From NCBI GenBank assembly GCA_035399245.1, contig DAOPIR010000001.1, positions 1 to 64,000 on the forward strand: a stretch of DNA of 64,000 nucleotides, given 5' to 3'. Source of the stretch: CAXXOK01 sp035399245 (GTDB taxonomy: Bacteria; Bacillota; Clostridia; Christensenellales; Aristaeellaceae). Below, piece by piece: positions 24,810 to 33,469 of this stretch (positions within the stretch are counted from its first letter, which is position 1; each line of letters opens with the position of its first letter). The notes below the pieces were generated by a model. It saw only the letters and a program-made list of their open reading frames with translations, did no database searches and was not told where the DNA came from. The position numbers and the translations under genes were made by a program.

Positions 24810-25665
24810 CCGCCGTCAGCCCCTTTCCGGTCACCCGAATGAAGATTTCCTCCAGCGTGGCTTCCTTGGAGTGCATGGTAATGATTTCGCAGGTGTTGAT
24901 GATCTGCGTCAGGCGCGCCTTGTCCTTATCGGATATGAGCGCCAGCGTTTCCTTTTTGGCTGTGCCGCCCTCGCGGAACTTCACGGCCACGGTCTTGTGC
25001 CCGTACTGCAGCTTGAGCGCCATGGGGCTGTCGATCAGCTTGATCTCGCCGTCCACGATAAAGGCCACGCGGTCGCACAGCTCGTCGGCGATAAACATAT
25101 TATGCGTGGTTAAAAACGTGGTCACGCCGTTTTCTTTTTCCCTGCGGATGATCTCCTTGATCTGCGCGGCGATGGCGGGGTCAAGGCCCGTGGTGGGCTC
25201 GTCCAGAAACCACATGGCGGGGTTGTTGAGCAGGGAGCGCGCAAACGTCAGCCGGTGCTTCATCCCCTTGGAAAATGCGCCGGCCTTCATGTTTTCCTTG
25301 CCGCCCAGCCCCACCATGTCGATCAGCTCGCGCGGATCGCGCGTAGGCACGTCAAACAGCTTTGCATAGTAGCGCAGGTTTTCCTCGGCGGTCAGCTTGG
25401 AGTAGAGGTTGGACTGCTCAAAGCTCATGCCGATGCGGTTGAAACGCTTTTTGTCCTCCCTGTGCAGGTCGTAGCCATCCACCACCGCCTCGCCCTTTTG
25501 CAGCGGCAGCAGCCCCGTCAGGATACCCTGCGTGGTGCTTTTGCCCGCGCCCGAAGGCCCCAGAAACCCGAATATTTCGCCCTTGCCGATCTCAAACGAG
25601 AGTTCCTTCACGGCGCAGCGCTCGCTGCCCGCATACGAATAGAACAGGTCTTTTACATGGATCAT
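24793..25665 (-). CDS. ABC transporter ATP-binding protein
   Basis: The 290-residue ATPase that powers the exporter encoded just downstream. Walker A is GPSGAGKSTTQGIL, the signature region AFSKGMKHRLTFARSLL is slightly unusual (SKGMK in place of SGGQ), and Walker B plus D-loop is MWFLDEPTTGLDPA. A C-terminal extension follows. I choose the second ATG at 25665 (MIHVKDLFYSY): GGGGG lies 8 bases upstream of it but only 2 bases from the ATG at 25671. The gene directly follows tetR. Confidence 0.93.
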   Translation of the reverse strand: MIHVKDLFYSYAGSERCAVKELSFEIGKGEIFGFLGPSGAGKSTTQGILTGLLPLQKGEAVVDGYDLHREDKKRFNRIGMSFEQSNLYSKLTAEENLRYYAKLFDVPTRDPRELIDMVGLGGKENMKAGAFSKGMKHRLTFARSLLNNPAMWFLDEPTTGLDPAIAAQIKEIIRREKENGVTTFLTTHNMFIADELCDRVAFIVDGEIKLIDSPMALKLQYGHKTVAVKFREGGTAKKETLALISDKDKARLTQIINTCEIITMHSKEATLEEIFIRVTGKGLTADEAVE

Positions 25666-25667
25666 GG

Positions 25668-26300
25668 TCATTTCCCCCTTGTAATCCCGTGCAGCGTTAC
25701 CTGCACGCCGAGCTCATAAAGCGTTTCCAGATCGTCCTGGCCCATCTCCCGATTGGGTTTTTGGGCAATCAGGTATTCGATGATGGTCGCGTTGATGTTG
25801 GTCAGCAGCTTGAACAGCAGCTCCGGCGTCATCCCCGCCACCACTTCGCCGTTGTCCACGGCGCGGCTTACGGTTTGGTACAGCCAGACCGCCAGCTCGC
25901 TTTTTTCCGCGCTGGCAAGCATCCTGTGGTACAGCGCCGAGTTTTCCATCTGCAAAATGCTCTGCGCGCAGCGGAAATACGCCTCGTTTTCCAGCCCAAA
26001 GCGCAGCCCGCCGGTATACATCGCGCGGATACAGCTCTCCAGGTCGTCGCCCGCCGCCTCGTCGATCGCGCGCTGCATGTACGCTATTTTCCGCCGGCCC
26101 GCTTCCATACCGACGAACACGAACAGATCGTCCAGATCCTCAAAATACTGGTAAAAGCTGCCCGTAGCAATGCCCGCGTCCTTTACGATGCGGGTGACGC
26201 TGGCCTTGTCGAAGCCGTTTTCGGCAATCTCGCGCAGCGCGGCGTTAAGAATGCGCCGCTGCTTTTCCTCTTTCAGGTTGAAATACGTTTCCTTGGGCAA
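25668..26300 (-). CDS. TetR-family transcriptional regulator
   Basis: A 210-residue repressor. The N-terminal helix-turn-helix is AENGFDKASVTRIVKDAGIA followed by TGSFYQYFEDLDDLF, the standard TetR pattern; the rest is an all-helical ligand-binding domain with no recognisable ligand signature. It is the first gene of the operon it should control and lies 35 bases downstream of a 22-bp palindrome that covers the -10 region, so autorepression with release by an exported compound is the likely logic (inference). Confidence 0.92.
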   Translation of the reverse strand: MPKETYFNLKEEKQRRILNAALREIAENGFDKASVTRIVKDAGIATGSFYQYFEDLDDLFVFVGMEAGRRKIAYMQRAIDEAAGDDLESCIRAMYTGGLRFGLENEAYFRCAQSILQMENSALYHRMLASAEKSELAVWLYQTVSRAVDNGEVVAGMTPELLFKLLTNINATIIEYLIAQKPNREMGQDDLETLYELGVQVTLHGITRGK

Positions 26301-26334
26301 GGAATTCCACCTCGATTGATTTCGTTTGTTAATG

Positions 26335-26356
26335 AATGTGAATTCATATTCACATT
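26335..26356. promoter_or_regulatory. Operator palindrome of the TetR operon
   Basis: AATGTGAA (26335-26342) and TTCACATT (26349-26356) are perfect inverted 8-mers separated by TTCATA. The site begins at the -10 hexamer and extends over the transcription start. Confidence 0.8.
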
Positions 26357-26382
26357 ATAGACAGCATTCATTTTGTTGTCAA
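26354..26382 (-). promoter_or_regulatory. Full-consensus promoter of the TetR-ABC operon
   Basis: On the minus strand TTGACA (26382-26377), exactly 17 bases, then TATAAT (26359-26354). Both hexamers and the spacer are at consensus, which suggests a very strong promoter that must be held off by the repressor. Confidence 0.92.
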
Positions 26383-26402
26383 GCATAGGATGAAAATTTT
26401 GT

Positions 26403-26732
26403 TTACGCTACCGTACTGCCGTTATCCACGGGCCGCTCGGGGCACACCAGCACCGTACCCTGCGCCCCTTCTACGGCCAGCACGCGCACCGTGCTTTTCA
26501 CCAGCCCGATATACAGCGGCGGCACGTTGACACAGCAGATGATCTGCCGGCCGATCAAATCCTCCGGCGCATAGAGCTTCGTGATCTGGGAGGACGTTTG
26601 TTTCACGCCGAGCTCACCGCCGAAATCGATGGTCATGGCATAGGCGGGGTTGCGGGATTTGCGGTTGATTTTCACCGTCAGCACCGTGCCCACGCGGATA
26701 TCCAGCCTGTCAAAATCTTCCATGGTTATCAT
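26403..26732 (-). CDS. CsaA-like tRNA-binding domain protein
   Basis: A 109-residue single-domain protein with the OB fold of the C-terminal tRNA-binding domain of methionyl-tRNA synthetase, as in CsaA. The pattern DIRVGTVLTV near the N-terminus, GVKQTSSQITKLYAPEDLIG and the GRQIICCVNVPP strand match the family. CsaA is reported as a secretion-associated chaperone in Bacillus; a tRNA-binding role is equally open. Its ATG overlaps the stop of the upstream membrane protein (ATGA, 26729-26732), so it is translationally coupled to it. Confidence 0.88.
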   Translation of the reverse strand: MITMEDFDRLDIRVGTVLTVKINRKSRNPAYAMTIDFGGELGVKQTSSQITKLYAPEDLIGRQIICCVNVPPLYIGLVKSTVRVLAVEGAQGTVLVCPERPVDNGSTVA

Positions 26733-28576
26733 TGTGCGATTTCCTCCGTGGGCAGGGCTTCCAGCAGGCCCGTATCGTGGTTAACCGCGTAGAGCGTGTT
26801 CGCCGTTATGCTGCCGTCCGCCGTCACAGCCCGGGCAATCGCGGTCTGCACATAGTCGTCCGCCTGGTACACCAGCACATAGTCATAGTCCGCAAGCTGC
26901 GCCTGCCACGCCTCCGCCGTTACGGGATACGTCCACGTATACTGCTTGTCCTCGGGGTCGCGCAGCCAGTAGGTGGCGCCGAGGTTTGTCTGGCGCGGAT
27001 ACAGCGCATAGCGCAGGGTATGGTAGGATGTGCCGTCGTCGTTCTGGCTGACGATGTACACGCGCGCGTCGTTAGCGATCACGCGCTGCGCTTCATCGGC
27101 CACGGCGTAATAGGTGTGGTATTTTTCGTTGGCGGATGCAAAATCGCGGCCGGTCAGCCCGGTCAGCGCACCGCTGCCCGCCAGCACCACACACACGCAG
27201 GCCAGCACCGTCAGCAAGTGCCGCCGCCATGTCCATCGCGGCGCATCGGCCAGCACCTTAAAGGCGGAAGCCGCGACGACCAGCCCCCAGTATACGTACC
27301 CGATGCTGAGCAGCCGCTGAAAGTTCAAAAGCTTTGCCGCGTCGTCCGCGCCGATGACAAACACATATGACAGCCACAGCCCGGCCGCAAACACCGCCGT
27401 AACCGCGGGCGCGATCCACAGCGCCGTACGCACGTCCCGCAGGGTTTCCTTTGCCTGCAGGGCATGCACCAGCAGCGCCGTACCACACGCCAGCGCAATC
27501 GTAATCGCTAAAAACGACGCGTACGCCGTAAACAGCGTGAACACCGTACCGCCGCCAAGCGTCAGTGCGACGCGGTACGATACCATCTTGGCCGTAAAGC
27601 TCTGCCAAAACAACGGCAAAATGCCCGCCGTCGCGCCGTGCAGGCTGAAGCCAGGGTGCAGCCACGAAAGCCTTGCCAACAGTACCCATGCCGCCGGCAC
27701 GGCAAACAGCATGGTTCGCCGTCCGCGCGCCGATTGTTGATATCCCGCGTCGCGCCGCAGCGTAACGCCGTACAGTGCAAGCGCGGAAAGCGCAAAGTAC
27801 AGTCCCGCGTCCTTTGCCAGCGTAAGCACAAACAGATACAGGCCAAGCCGGATTGCCCGCAGGGTAGATTTTTGCTGTGCCGCCGTCAGAAAACTAACCG
27901 CCGCGAGGATTGCCAGAAAGCCATCCGGATTGAGCGCGGAAAACAGATCAAACGCGTGCAGCGGAACGCACACCAGCACGAGGAAGAAAAGCAGTGTATA
28001 GCCCGCCCGCACCCAGCGTCTGGGATGGGTGACGGCCACAAGCGGCGTAAGCAGCGCCAGGCATGCCGTGCCGTAAGCCACGTACAGCAGCCAATCCGTA
28101 AAGCCCGCCCCGGGCGTAAACAGCGACTGGCTGACCTGGAAAACAGTCTGGAACACCGCCATCGCGGGCGCATAGGCAAGCGTGCCGGCGGCGGGCGTCA
28201 GGCTGCCGGTATAAAACATCGCCTTGGCCATCAGCGCCCACTGGGTGTAATCTTCCTGCAAAAGCGGCATGCGGCCGCGGCTGCTGTACAACAGCCACGC
28301 AAATCCCAGTCCCAGCAGCAGCAGCGAAGCATCCCACTGCGGTTTCCACCGGCCGCGCAGGGTTTGGATCAGCCCGACAACGCCCAGCGCAGTCATGCCG
28401 AACACGCCCGCATACACGCTGAAGCGCAGCAGGCCGACCTGCGCGCACAGATAGGTATGCGCGATCAAAAACAGCACACTCAGCGGCACCATCTCCGCCA
28501 CGCGCCGTTTCAGCAGCGCCGCCATAAACACCGCGCCGCCCGCAATTGCCATAAACACAAGCATGCTGCCCGCCAT
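26729..28576 (-). CDS. Multi-pass GT-C-like membrane protein
   Basis: A 615-residue protein with about 12 membrane helices and a soluble C-terminal region of about 130 residues. An acidic pair in the first external loop (LLQEDYTQWALMAKAMF) and later LNPDGFLAIL and LTLAKDAGLYF parallel the divergent neighbour at 28709, so the two look like distant paralogues of the GT-C glycosyltransferase type. I start it at 28576 (MAGSMLVF) because GGGAGG lies six bases upstream; the ATG at 28603 overlaps a TAGAAT -10-like hexamer. A lipid-linked sugar donor is expected for this fold, but no activity is shown. Confidence 0.75.
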   Translation of the reverse strand: MAGSMLVFMAIAGGAVFMAALLKRRVAEMVPLSVLFLIAHTYLCAQVGLLRFSVYAGVFGMTALGVVGLIQTLRGRWKPQWDASLLLLGLGFAWLLYSSRGRMPLLQEDYTQWALMAKAMFYTGSLTPAAGTLAYAPAMAVFQTVFQVSQSLFTPGAGFTDWLLYVAYGTACLALLTPLVAVTHPRRWVRAGYTLLFFLVLVCVPLHAFDLFSALNPDGFLAILAAVSFLTAAQQKSTLRAIRLGLYLFVLTLAKDAGLYFALSALALYGVTLRRDAGYQQSARGRRTMLFAVPAAWVLLARLSWLHPGFSLHGATAGILPLFWQSFTAKMVSYRVALTLGGGTVFTLFTAYASFLAITIALACGTALLVHALQAKETLRDVRTALWIAPAVTAVFAAGLWLSYVFVIGADDAAKLLNFQRLLSIGYVYWGLVVAASAFKVLADAPRWTWRRHLLTVLACVCVVLAGSGALTGLTGRDFASANEKYHTYYAVADEAQRVIANDARVYIVSQNDDGTSYHTLRYALYPRQTNLGATYWLRDPEDKQYTWTYPVTAEAWQAQLADYDYVLVYQADDYVQTAIARAVTADGSITANTLYAVNHDTGLLEALPTEEIAQ

Positions 28577-28650
28577 ACGCAACCTCCCGCCGTTTTCCTC
28601 CATTCTACCACAATTCGGGCAGAAAGGCTGTAAACAAGCATGCCCACCGA

Positions 28651-28679
28651 TTGACTTCCCGCGACAATCAAACTACAAT
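28651..28679 (+). promoter_or_regulatory. Promoter of the 28709 membrane protein
   Basis: TTGACT (28651-28656), a 17-base spacer and TACAAT (28674-28679), about 30 bases upstream of the start codon. Confidence 0.75.
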
Positions 28680-28708
28680 ATTTCTATCATCCAGAAAAGG
28701 AGCGCACT

Positions 28709-30583
28709 ATGAGCGTTGTCATCCTGCCGCTTGTGCTGATCACGCTGGCGGCGCTGGCCGTCGGCTATTGGTTTGACCGGAGGTTTGAAACCGCGCTGCC
28801 CGTAACGGTGCTGGGCGTGATGCTTGTTTTGTACGCCTTTTATGCGTTTGATCTGCTCCGCGTAGGGCGGGTGGCGGTAATCGCTGTGTGCGCCGCGCTG
28901 CCGGCGGCCGCGGCTGTGCGCATGGTGCGGCGGCGGGACGCGGCGGCGTTTGTTAAATCAGCGGTGCTCACGCCGCAGATGGCGCTGTACCTGCTGCTGA
29001 TCGTGCTGTTTTTCTACCTCTCGCGGGATAAGCTGGTGGCGATCTGGGACGAGCTGCGCCTGTGGGGCTCGCTGCCCAAGGCACTGCATGCCTACGGCAC
29101 GCTGCAGTTTGGCGAGGATGCCTCGCTGTATTCGTTTTCTCAGTCTTACCCGCCCGTAATGCCGCTGCTGCAATACTTTTTCGTCAGCTTTTCTTCCGTG
29201 TTTTCGGAAGGCGCGCTGTACTTCACCCGCGCGTGGTTCGGGCTTGCATTGCTGCTGCCGCTGACGCGCGGCATGGGCTGGCGCAGCTGGCATGGGCTGG
29301 CCGCCATCGCGTTTTTGATGGTGTTCGTGCCCTACTGCCTCACCACCAACGATCCCGATTACGCCTTTTACTACGAAAGCCTGTACGTGGACGCGCCGGC
29401 GGGGCTGCTGTGCGGCTACCTGTGCTGGCAGGCGGCCAACGACTGCTATAGGGACCGGTTTTCCGCCGCCGCCTTTGCCGTCACCCTTGCCGCACTGACG
29501 CTGATGAAGGATTTCGGCATCCTGTTCGGCGGGCTGTGCCTGCTGGGCAGCCTGCACTGGGTGCGGGCGCATAAGCCGCGCAAGCCCGCCATTCTCCGCG
29601 CCGCGATCGCCGCCGCCGCGCTGGTGGCCGCGTATCTGTCGTGGCAGCTGCTGATGCGCCTGTATAACGTGGTGAACTACAACACCATCACCGCGACCAT
29701 CCCGACGCTTGCAACGCTTTTCACCGCGTTTGGGTACTATGCCTCACTGACGTTCACCGTCAGCCTTTGGGCGGCAACGCTGACGGTGCCCTACGGCACA
29801 TATCTGCTGGCGCTGCTGCTGCTGTACGCGCTGCTGGTCTGCCGCGGCAAGCGGCTGTACAAGCGGGACGCCCTGTTCATCCTGCTGCGGATCATCGGCT
29901 ACGGCGGCTACTTTTTTGCGTATGTAATGATGTTCCGCGACGACATCGCGGGCGGCAGCTATCCCAGCATCGCGCGCTATATGGCGGCCATGCTGCTGTG
30001 CGAAACCTATGTGTTTTTGATGACATGGATGCAGGTTTCCCGTCGCGAAAGGCGCTTCCTGCACCGCCCGTTCCCCTCGCTGCAGGCCAGCAGCAAGGCG
30101 GCGGCCGTGCTGCTGACCGCCGCGCTGCTCGCCCTGTCCGTACCGACGATACAGGGCTTTTGGCAGTATGACGGCGGCGTGTACTGGGACGCGGAGCAGG
30201 CCGCAGAGCTGGTGGAGGATAATATTGATTCCACTGACGGCGAAATTGCGGATATCTGGCTGGTGATCGGCGGCGACGCGTGGGAAAACTCCCTGCTGCA
30301 CCACCGCGTGTACTTCGATCTGGTCGGCACGGGCGCGCGCATCAAGACCTACATTCTGCAAACCAACATCACCCAAAGCGGGCAGGGCTACACGCCCGAT
30401 ACCTTCCTGGCCGCGCTGCAATCGGGCGGCTATGACTATGTGCTGCTGCTCTACGGCGACGACGAATTGCAGGAGGAATTTGGCTCCCTCTTCCCCGAAC
30501 TGGAGCCCTATATGACGGATTTTCTATTGTACAAGGTGGACGATCAGGACGACGGCAGTGTAACGCTTTCGTTCGCGGCGTAA
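28709..30583 (+). CDS. Multi-pass GT-C-like membrane protein, divergent paralogue
   Basis: A 624-residue membrane protein with about 12 helices and a C-terminal extracytoplasmic segment. The first large loop contains DKLVAIWDELRLWGSLPKAL, with acidic residues in the place used by GT-C glycosyltransferases for catalysis; ESLYVDAPAGLLCGYL and LTLMKDFGILFGG match positions in the neighbouring 26729 gene. The start follows AAGGAGCGC by five to six bases. It is monocistronic and ends one base before the stop of the convergent methyltransferase. A role in transferring sugars to surface polymers is inferred from fold only. Confidence 0.75.
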   Translation: MSVVILPLVLITLAALAVGYWFDRRFETALPVTVLGVMLVLYAFYAFDLLRVGRVAVIAVCAALPAAAAVRMVRRRDAAAFVKSAVLTPQMALYLLLIVLFFYLSRDKLVAIWDELRLWGSLPKALHAYGTLQFGEDASLYSFSQSYPPVMPLLQYFFVSFSSVFSEGALYFTRAWFGLALLLPLTRGMGWRSWHGLAAIAFLMVFVPYCLTTNDPDYAFYYESLYVDAPAGLLCGYLCWQAANDCYRDRFSAAAFAVTLAALTLMKDFGILFGGLCLLGSLHWVRAHKPRKPAILRAAIAAAALVAAYLSWQLLMRLYNVVNYNTITATIPTLATLFTAFGYYASLTFTVSLWAATLTVPYGTYLLALLLLYALLVCRGKRLYKRDALFILLRIIGYGGYFFAYVMMFRDDIAGGSYPSIARYMAAMLLCETYVFLMTWMQVSRRERRFLHRPFPSLQASSKAAAVLLTAALLALSVPTIQGFWQYDGGVYWDAEQAAELVEDNIDSTDGEIADIWLVIGGDAWENSLLHHRVYFDLVGTGARIKTYILQTNITQSGQGYTPDTFLAALQSGGYDYVLLLYGDDELQEEFGSLFPELEPYMTDFLLYKVDDQDDGSVTLSFAA

Positions 30584-30584
30584 T

Positions 30585-31334
30585 TTACGGTTTCACGGCG
30601 CAGGTCGCCCAGTAAGCGGGAATGTTGAACTTTGCGCTCGTCCCTTGGGTATCTACGTCCTCATATACATCCAGCAGGTGAAATCCAGCCTGCAGCTGGC
30701 CGCGGATCTGCTCCTCCAGCGTATGGGAAAACTGCACGCCGTCGTTGTCCCGCATCGCTTTTTCGTAAAGCGCTTTGTTTTGCAGCGGATTGTACGGCAA
30801 GCTGTATTTGATTTCTGTTTCATCCCAATCGATGATGAAATTAAACCCGTTATCCATACCCGCCAACAGACGGCCGCCGGGCTTGAGAATGCGATAGCAC
30901 TCCCGCCACACGGGCTTGGCCTCCTCGATATAGCAGTTGGCCACGGGATGGAAGATCAGGTCGAAGCTGTTGTCCGCAAAGGGCAGCGGCTTGGTCATAT
31001 CGGCACGCACAATATGGATGGGATATCCCTCGCGCTCGGCGACCATCCGGTCGCTTTCCAGCTGCTTTTGAGAGTAATCCAGCACCGTACAGTTCGCGCC
31101 CAGCGCGGCAAACACCGGCATCTGCTGCCCGCCGCCGCAGGCCAGCCCCAGCACCGCTTTGCCCCGCAGCGCGGGGTACCAGTCCCTGGGCACGGGCGTC
31201 GAAGGGGTCAGCAGCATCTGCCACGTTCCCTGTTGAGCCGCCCGATACACATCGTGCGTGATCGGCGTGCCCCATTCCCAGCCGTCGTTTGCCCAGCTGT
31301 CGATCGTTTTCGCGTTTATATCCTGATAATTCAT
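30585..31334 (-). CDS. Class I SAM-dependent methyltransferase
   Basis: A 249-residue methyltransferase of the Methyltransf_11 type. Motif I is AVLGLACGGGQQMPVFAALG, followed by VLDYSQKQLE, and the later DLIFHPVANCYIEEAKPVWR and RILKPGGRLLAGMDNG are the post-motif blocks of this group. The N-terminal WANDGWEWGTPI segment recurs in many Clostridia small-molecule methyltransferases. The substrate is unknown. It is the last gene of the 37505-30585 run, five bases after the KAP gene. Confidence 0.88.
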   Translation of the reverse strand: MNYQDINAKTIDSWANDGWEWGTPITHDVYRAAQQGTWQMLLTPSTPVPRDWYPALRGKAVLGLACGGGQQMPVFAALGANCTVLDYSQKQLESDRMVAEREGYPIHIVRADMTKPLPFADNSFDLIFHPVANCYIEEAKPVWRECYRILKPGGRLLAGMDNGFNFIIDWDETEIKYSLPYNPLQNKALYEKAMRDNDGVQFSHTLEEQIRGQLQAGFHLLDVYEDVDTQGTSAKFNIPAYWATCAVKP

Positions 31335-31339
31335 CGCTT

Positions 31340-33451
31340 TTATCCTCTAACTCTGCTTTGCCAGGCAGGACAGGCGTCCAGCACCACCCGATGCGCCACG
31401 CGGTTGATCTGGTCGTCCATCAGGGAAAAGGCGACGCAGTCCAGCTGCACGTCCTGGGGCAGGGCGGCAAAGGCGGGCGTGCCCCGCAGGCGCAGGATAG
31501 CGGCCAGCGCGTCGGCGCGTGTAAAATCGTCCGAAAACGCGTGCCGTCCGTCCATATCCCCGTATTGGTATTCCATGCGCGCGCCGCGGTCAAAGCGGCG
31601 GGTCAGGCACGATAAAAGCCGTGCCATGTTGCCGTCGTCAAGCATCAGTTGGTTAAAATACGCCATAAAGGACGCGTCGTCCGCCTGTTTCCAAAACGTG
31701 AGCACCGGCAGCGGATGGGGCGTCAGCAGCCAGTTGCCGCCGTCCGCATAGGCACGGATCTTGCGCAGCAGCCGCTCGCCGTAAGCCCGTACCGTTTCCC
31801 TGCCGACCGTAACGCCCTCCGCGTCCGGACTGTTACTTTGGATACGCTGCACCAGCACCGCCAGCGCCGGCAGCGTGCCTTCCGCGGCATTTTCGATCGC
31901 CTGCGCCAGGCAGTGTGCCTGCGTATCCGCGTCCATTTGGGCCAGGATACACAGCGCCGCATAACAGCACGACTGGAAATGCGAACGCTGCAGCGGCTTT
32001 TCCGACGGGGTTTTTTCTTCCGGCAGACGGCTGAGCCACAGCGTTTCCAAAAAGAACATCGGCAGCTTACCGTTGTCGATATCCTCCAGATAATGCGGCA
32101 GCTGGGCGATATACGCGCCGCGCCGCTGCGCCTGCATGCCGTCGGTAAACGCGCGCAGGGCCGCCGCGTCCATGGTGCGGACGGAGCGCATTATCTCCTG
32201 GCGCGTAACGGTCAGCGTTTCCGGCGACAGCGTGAAATACAGATCAAAAAATTCCTCGCAGCAGATGCGGCGCATGCGCATATAGTGCTGATCGGGCTCC
32301 TCGCCGTAGACATCCAGCACGTTGGCGCCGTAGCGCGGGAACATGTGCCCAATCAGCGGCAGCAGGGTTTTATCGCCGTTTGCGCCAAGCTCACCGACCA
32401 TGCGCTGATGGTCGCGCTTGAGGCGCTGCTTCTCCGTGCTTCCCGCCGCGGCAAACGCCAGCCCACCGCCGCGCAGCAGATCGTCCCGATGGGCAAGCAT
32501 CCACGGCAGCGCCCGGGGCACATGCAGCTGCAGCGCGGTAACCGCCGCCAGATCGGCGAAGTTCACCTCGTTGCCCAAGAGCTGGTAGTGGAAACGGAAG
32601 GTATTGATAAAGCGGTACACATCACGGATGCTCGTGATATGCGCATACAAAAACGGCTTCAGCTCGTCCAGATACGCCGGATCGCAGTTCAGGTCGGCCT
32701 TTGCCTGCCGCCAGACCTCAAAATAGGCGTCGAGGACCGCCTGTATGCGGCCGCTTGGCGGTGCGGGCACGGGATAGACCGCCTGCATAAACTTTTGCAG
32801 GTATGCCCGTCCGTCCGCGTTCAGCTCTTTAGCCAGGGCATTGGCGACGATATCCTGATCAAACGACAGCAGATACACCATACGCGGAAAATCCGCCACG
32901 GTGTTGACCAGCTGCAGCGCGTGGCGGATGCGGCGGGAGGACAGCCGGTCGATATCGTCCATCATCACAAATATCCTGCGCTTCTGCTTTTTCAGCCGCT
33001 TGCAGGCCTTGGCCTTTTTCTTTAATACATCCTTTTGCAGCCTGCGCTTTTTCTTTTTGGCAGCCGGCTCCAGCGGGCCGCCGTACTGCAGCGCGGCGGC
33101 GTATCGGGCGACCGCCTTGCCGGCCTTGCGCAGCTTTTTGCCGTTATCGCGCCGCGTGAGCGCGGCGGCAAGCATTTGTAAAAATTGCCCCGGCAGCATT
33201 TCCGCCGAGGGATACTGCCATGGGTTGAACCGGATCACAATCGCGCCGCCGGCCTTGCGCTTTTGCAGCGCTTCTTCCGTCAGGTTCAAAAGGGACGTTT
33301 TGCCCGATCCCCAGCTGCCGCAAAGCCCGATGGCAAAGCTATGCCTGCCCTTTGCCGGACAGGCAAGCATAGCAGACGCTATCTGCCGCGCAAACGCGCT
33401 GCGCCCCAGCAAATCTTCCTTTGCGGTTGTAATGGGTTGATCGGACAGCAT
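31340..33451 (-). CDS. KAP-family P-loop NTPase without membrane segments
   Basis: A 703-residue protein. Walker A is GSWGSGKTSLL (residues 45-55), the KAP-typical FNPWQY lies at 75-80, and Walker B is FVMMDDIDRLSS near 161-172. KAP NTPases usually carry membrane helices inside the P-loop domain; here that position holds a Lys/Arg-rich insert (about residues 131-159) instead, so the protein is probably soluble or binds nucleic acid or acidic lipid. The C-terminal 450 residues are helical and unrecognised. It lies between a double GNAT gene and a methyltransferase. Relatives include defence and cell-division-linked proteins, so no function is claimed. Confidence 0.85.
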   Translation of the reverse strand: MLSDQPITTAKEDLLGRSAFARQIASAMLACPAKGRHSFAIGLCGSWGSGKTSLLNLTEEALQKRKAGGAIVIRFNPWQYPSAEMLPGQFLQMLAAALTRRDNGKKLRKAGKAVARYAAALQYGGPLEPAAKKKKRRLQKDVLKKKAKACKRLKKQKRRIFVMMDDIDRLSSRRIRHALQLVNTVADFPRMVYLLSFDQDIVANALAKELNADGRAYLQKFMQAVYPVPAPPSGRIQAVLDAYFEVWRQAKADLNCDPAYLDELKPFLYAHITSIRDVYRFINTFRFHYQLLGNEVNFADLAAVTALQLHVPRALPWMLAHRDDLLRGGGLAFAAAGSTEKQRLKRDHQRMVGELGANGDKTLLPLIGHMFPRYGANVLDVYGEEPDQHYMRMRRICCEEFFDLYFTLSPETLTVTRQEIMRSVRTMDAAALRAFTDGMQAQRRGAYIAQLPHYLEDIDNGKLPMFFLETLWLSRLPEEKTPSEKPLQRSHFQSCCYAALCILAQMDADTQAHCLAQAIENAAEGTLPALAVLVQRIQSNSPDAEGVTVGRETVRAYGERLLRKIRAYADGGNWLLTPHPLPVLTFWKQADDASFMAYFNQLMLDDGNMARLLSCLTRRFDRGARMEYQYGDMDGRHAFSDDFTRADALAAILRLRGTPAFAALPQDVQLDCVAFSLMDDQINRVAHRVVLDACPAWQSRVRG

Positions 33452-33469
33452 GTGTAATCCTTTCGCGCG

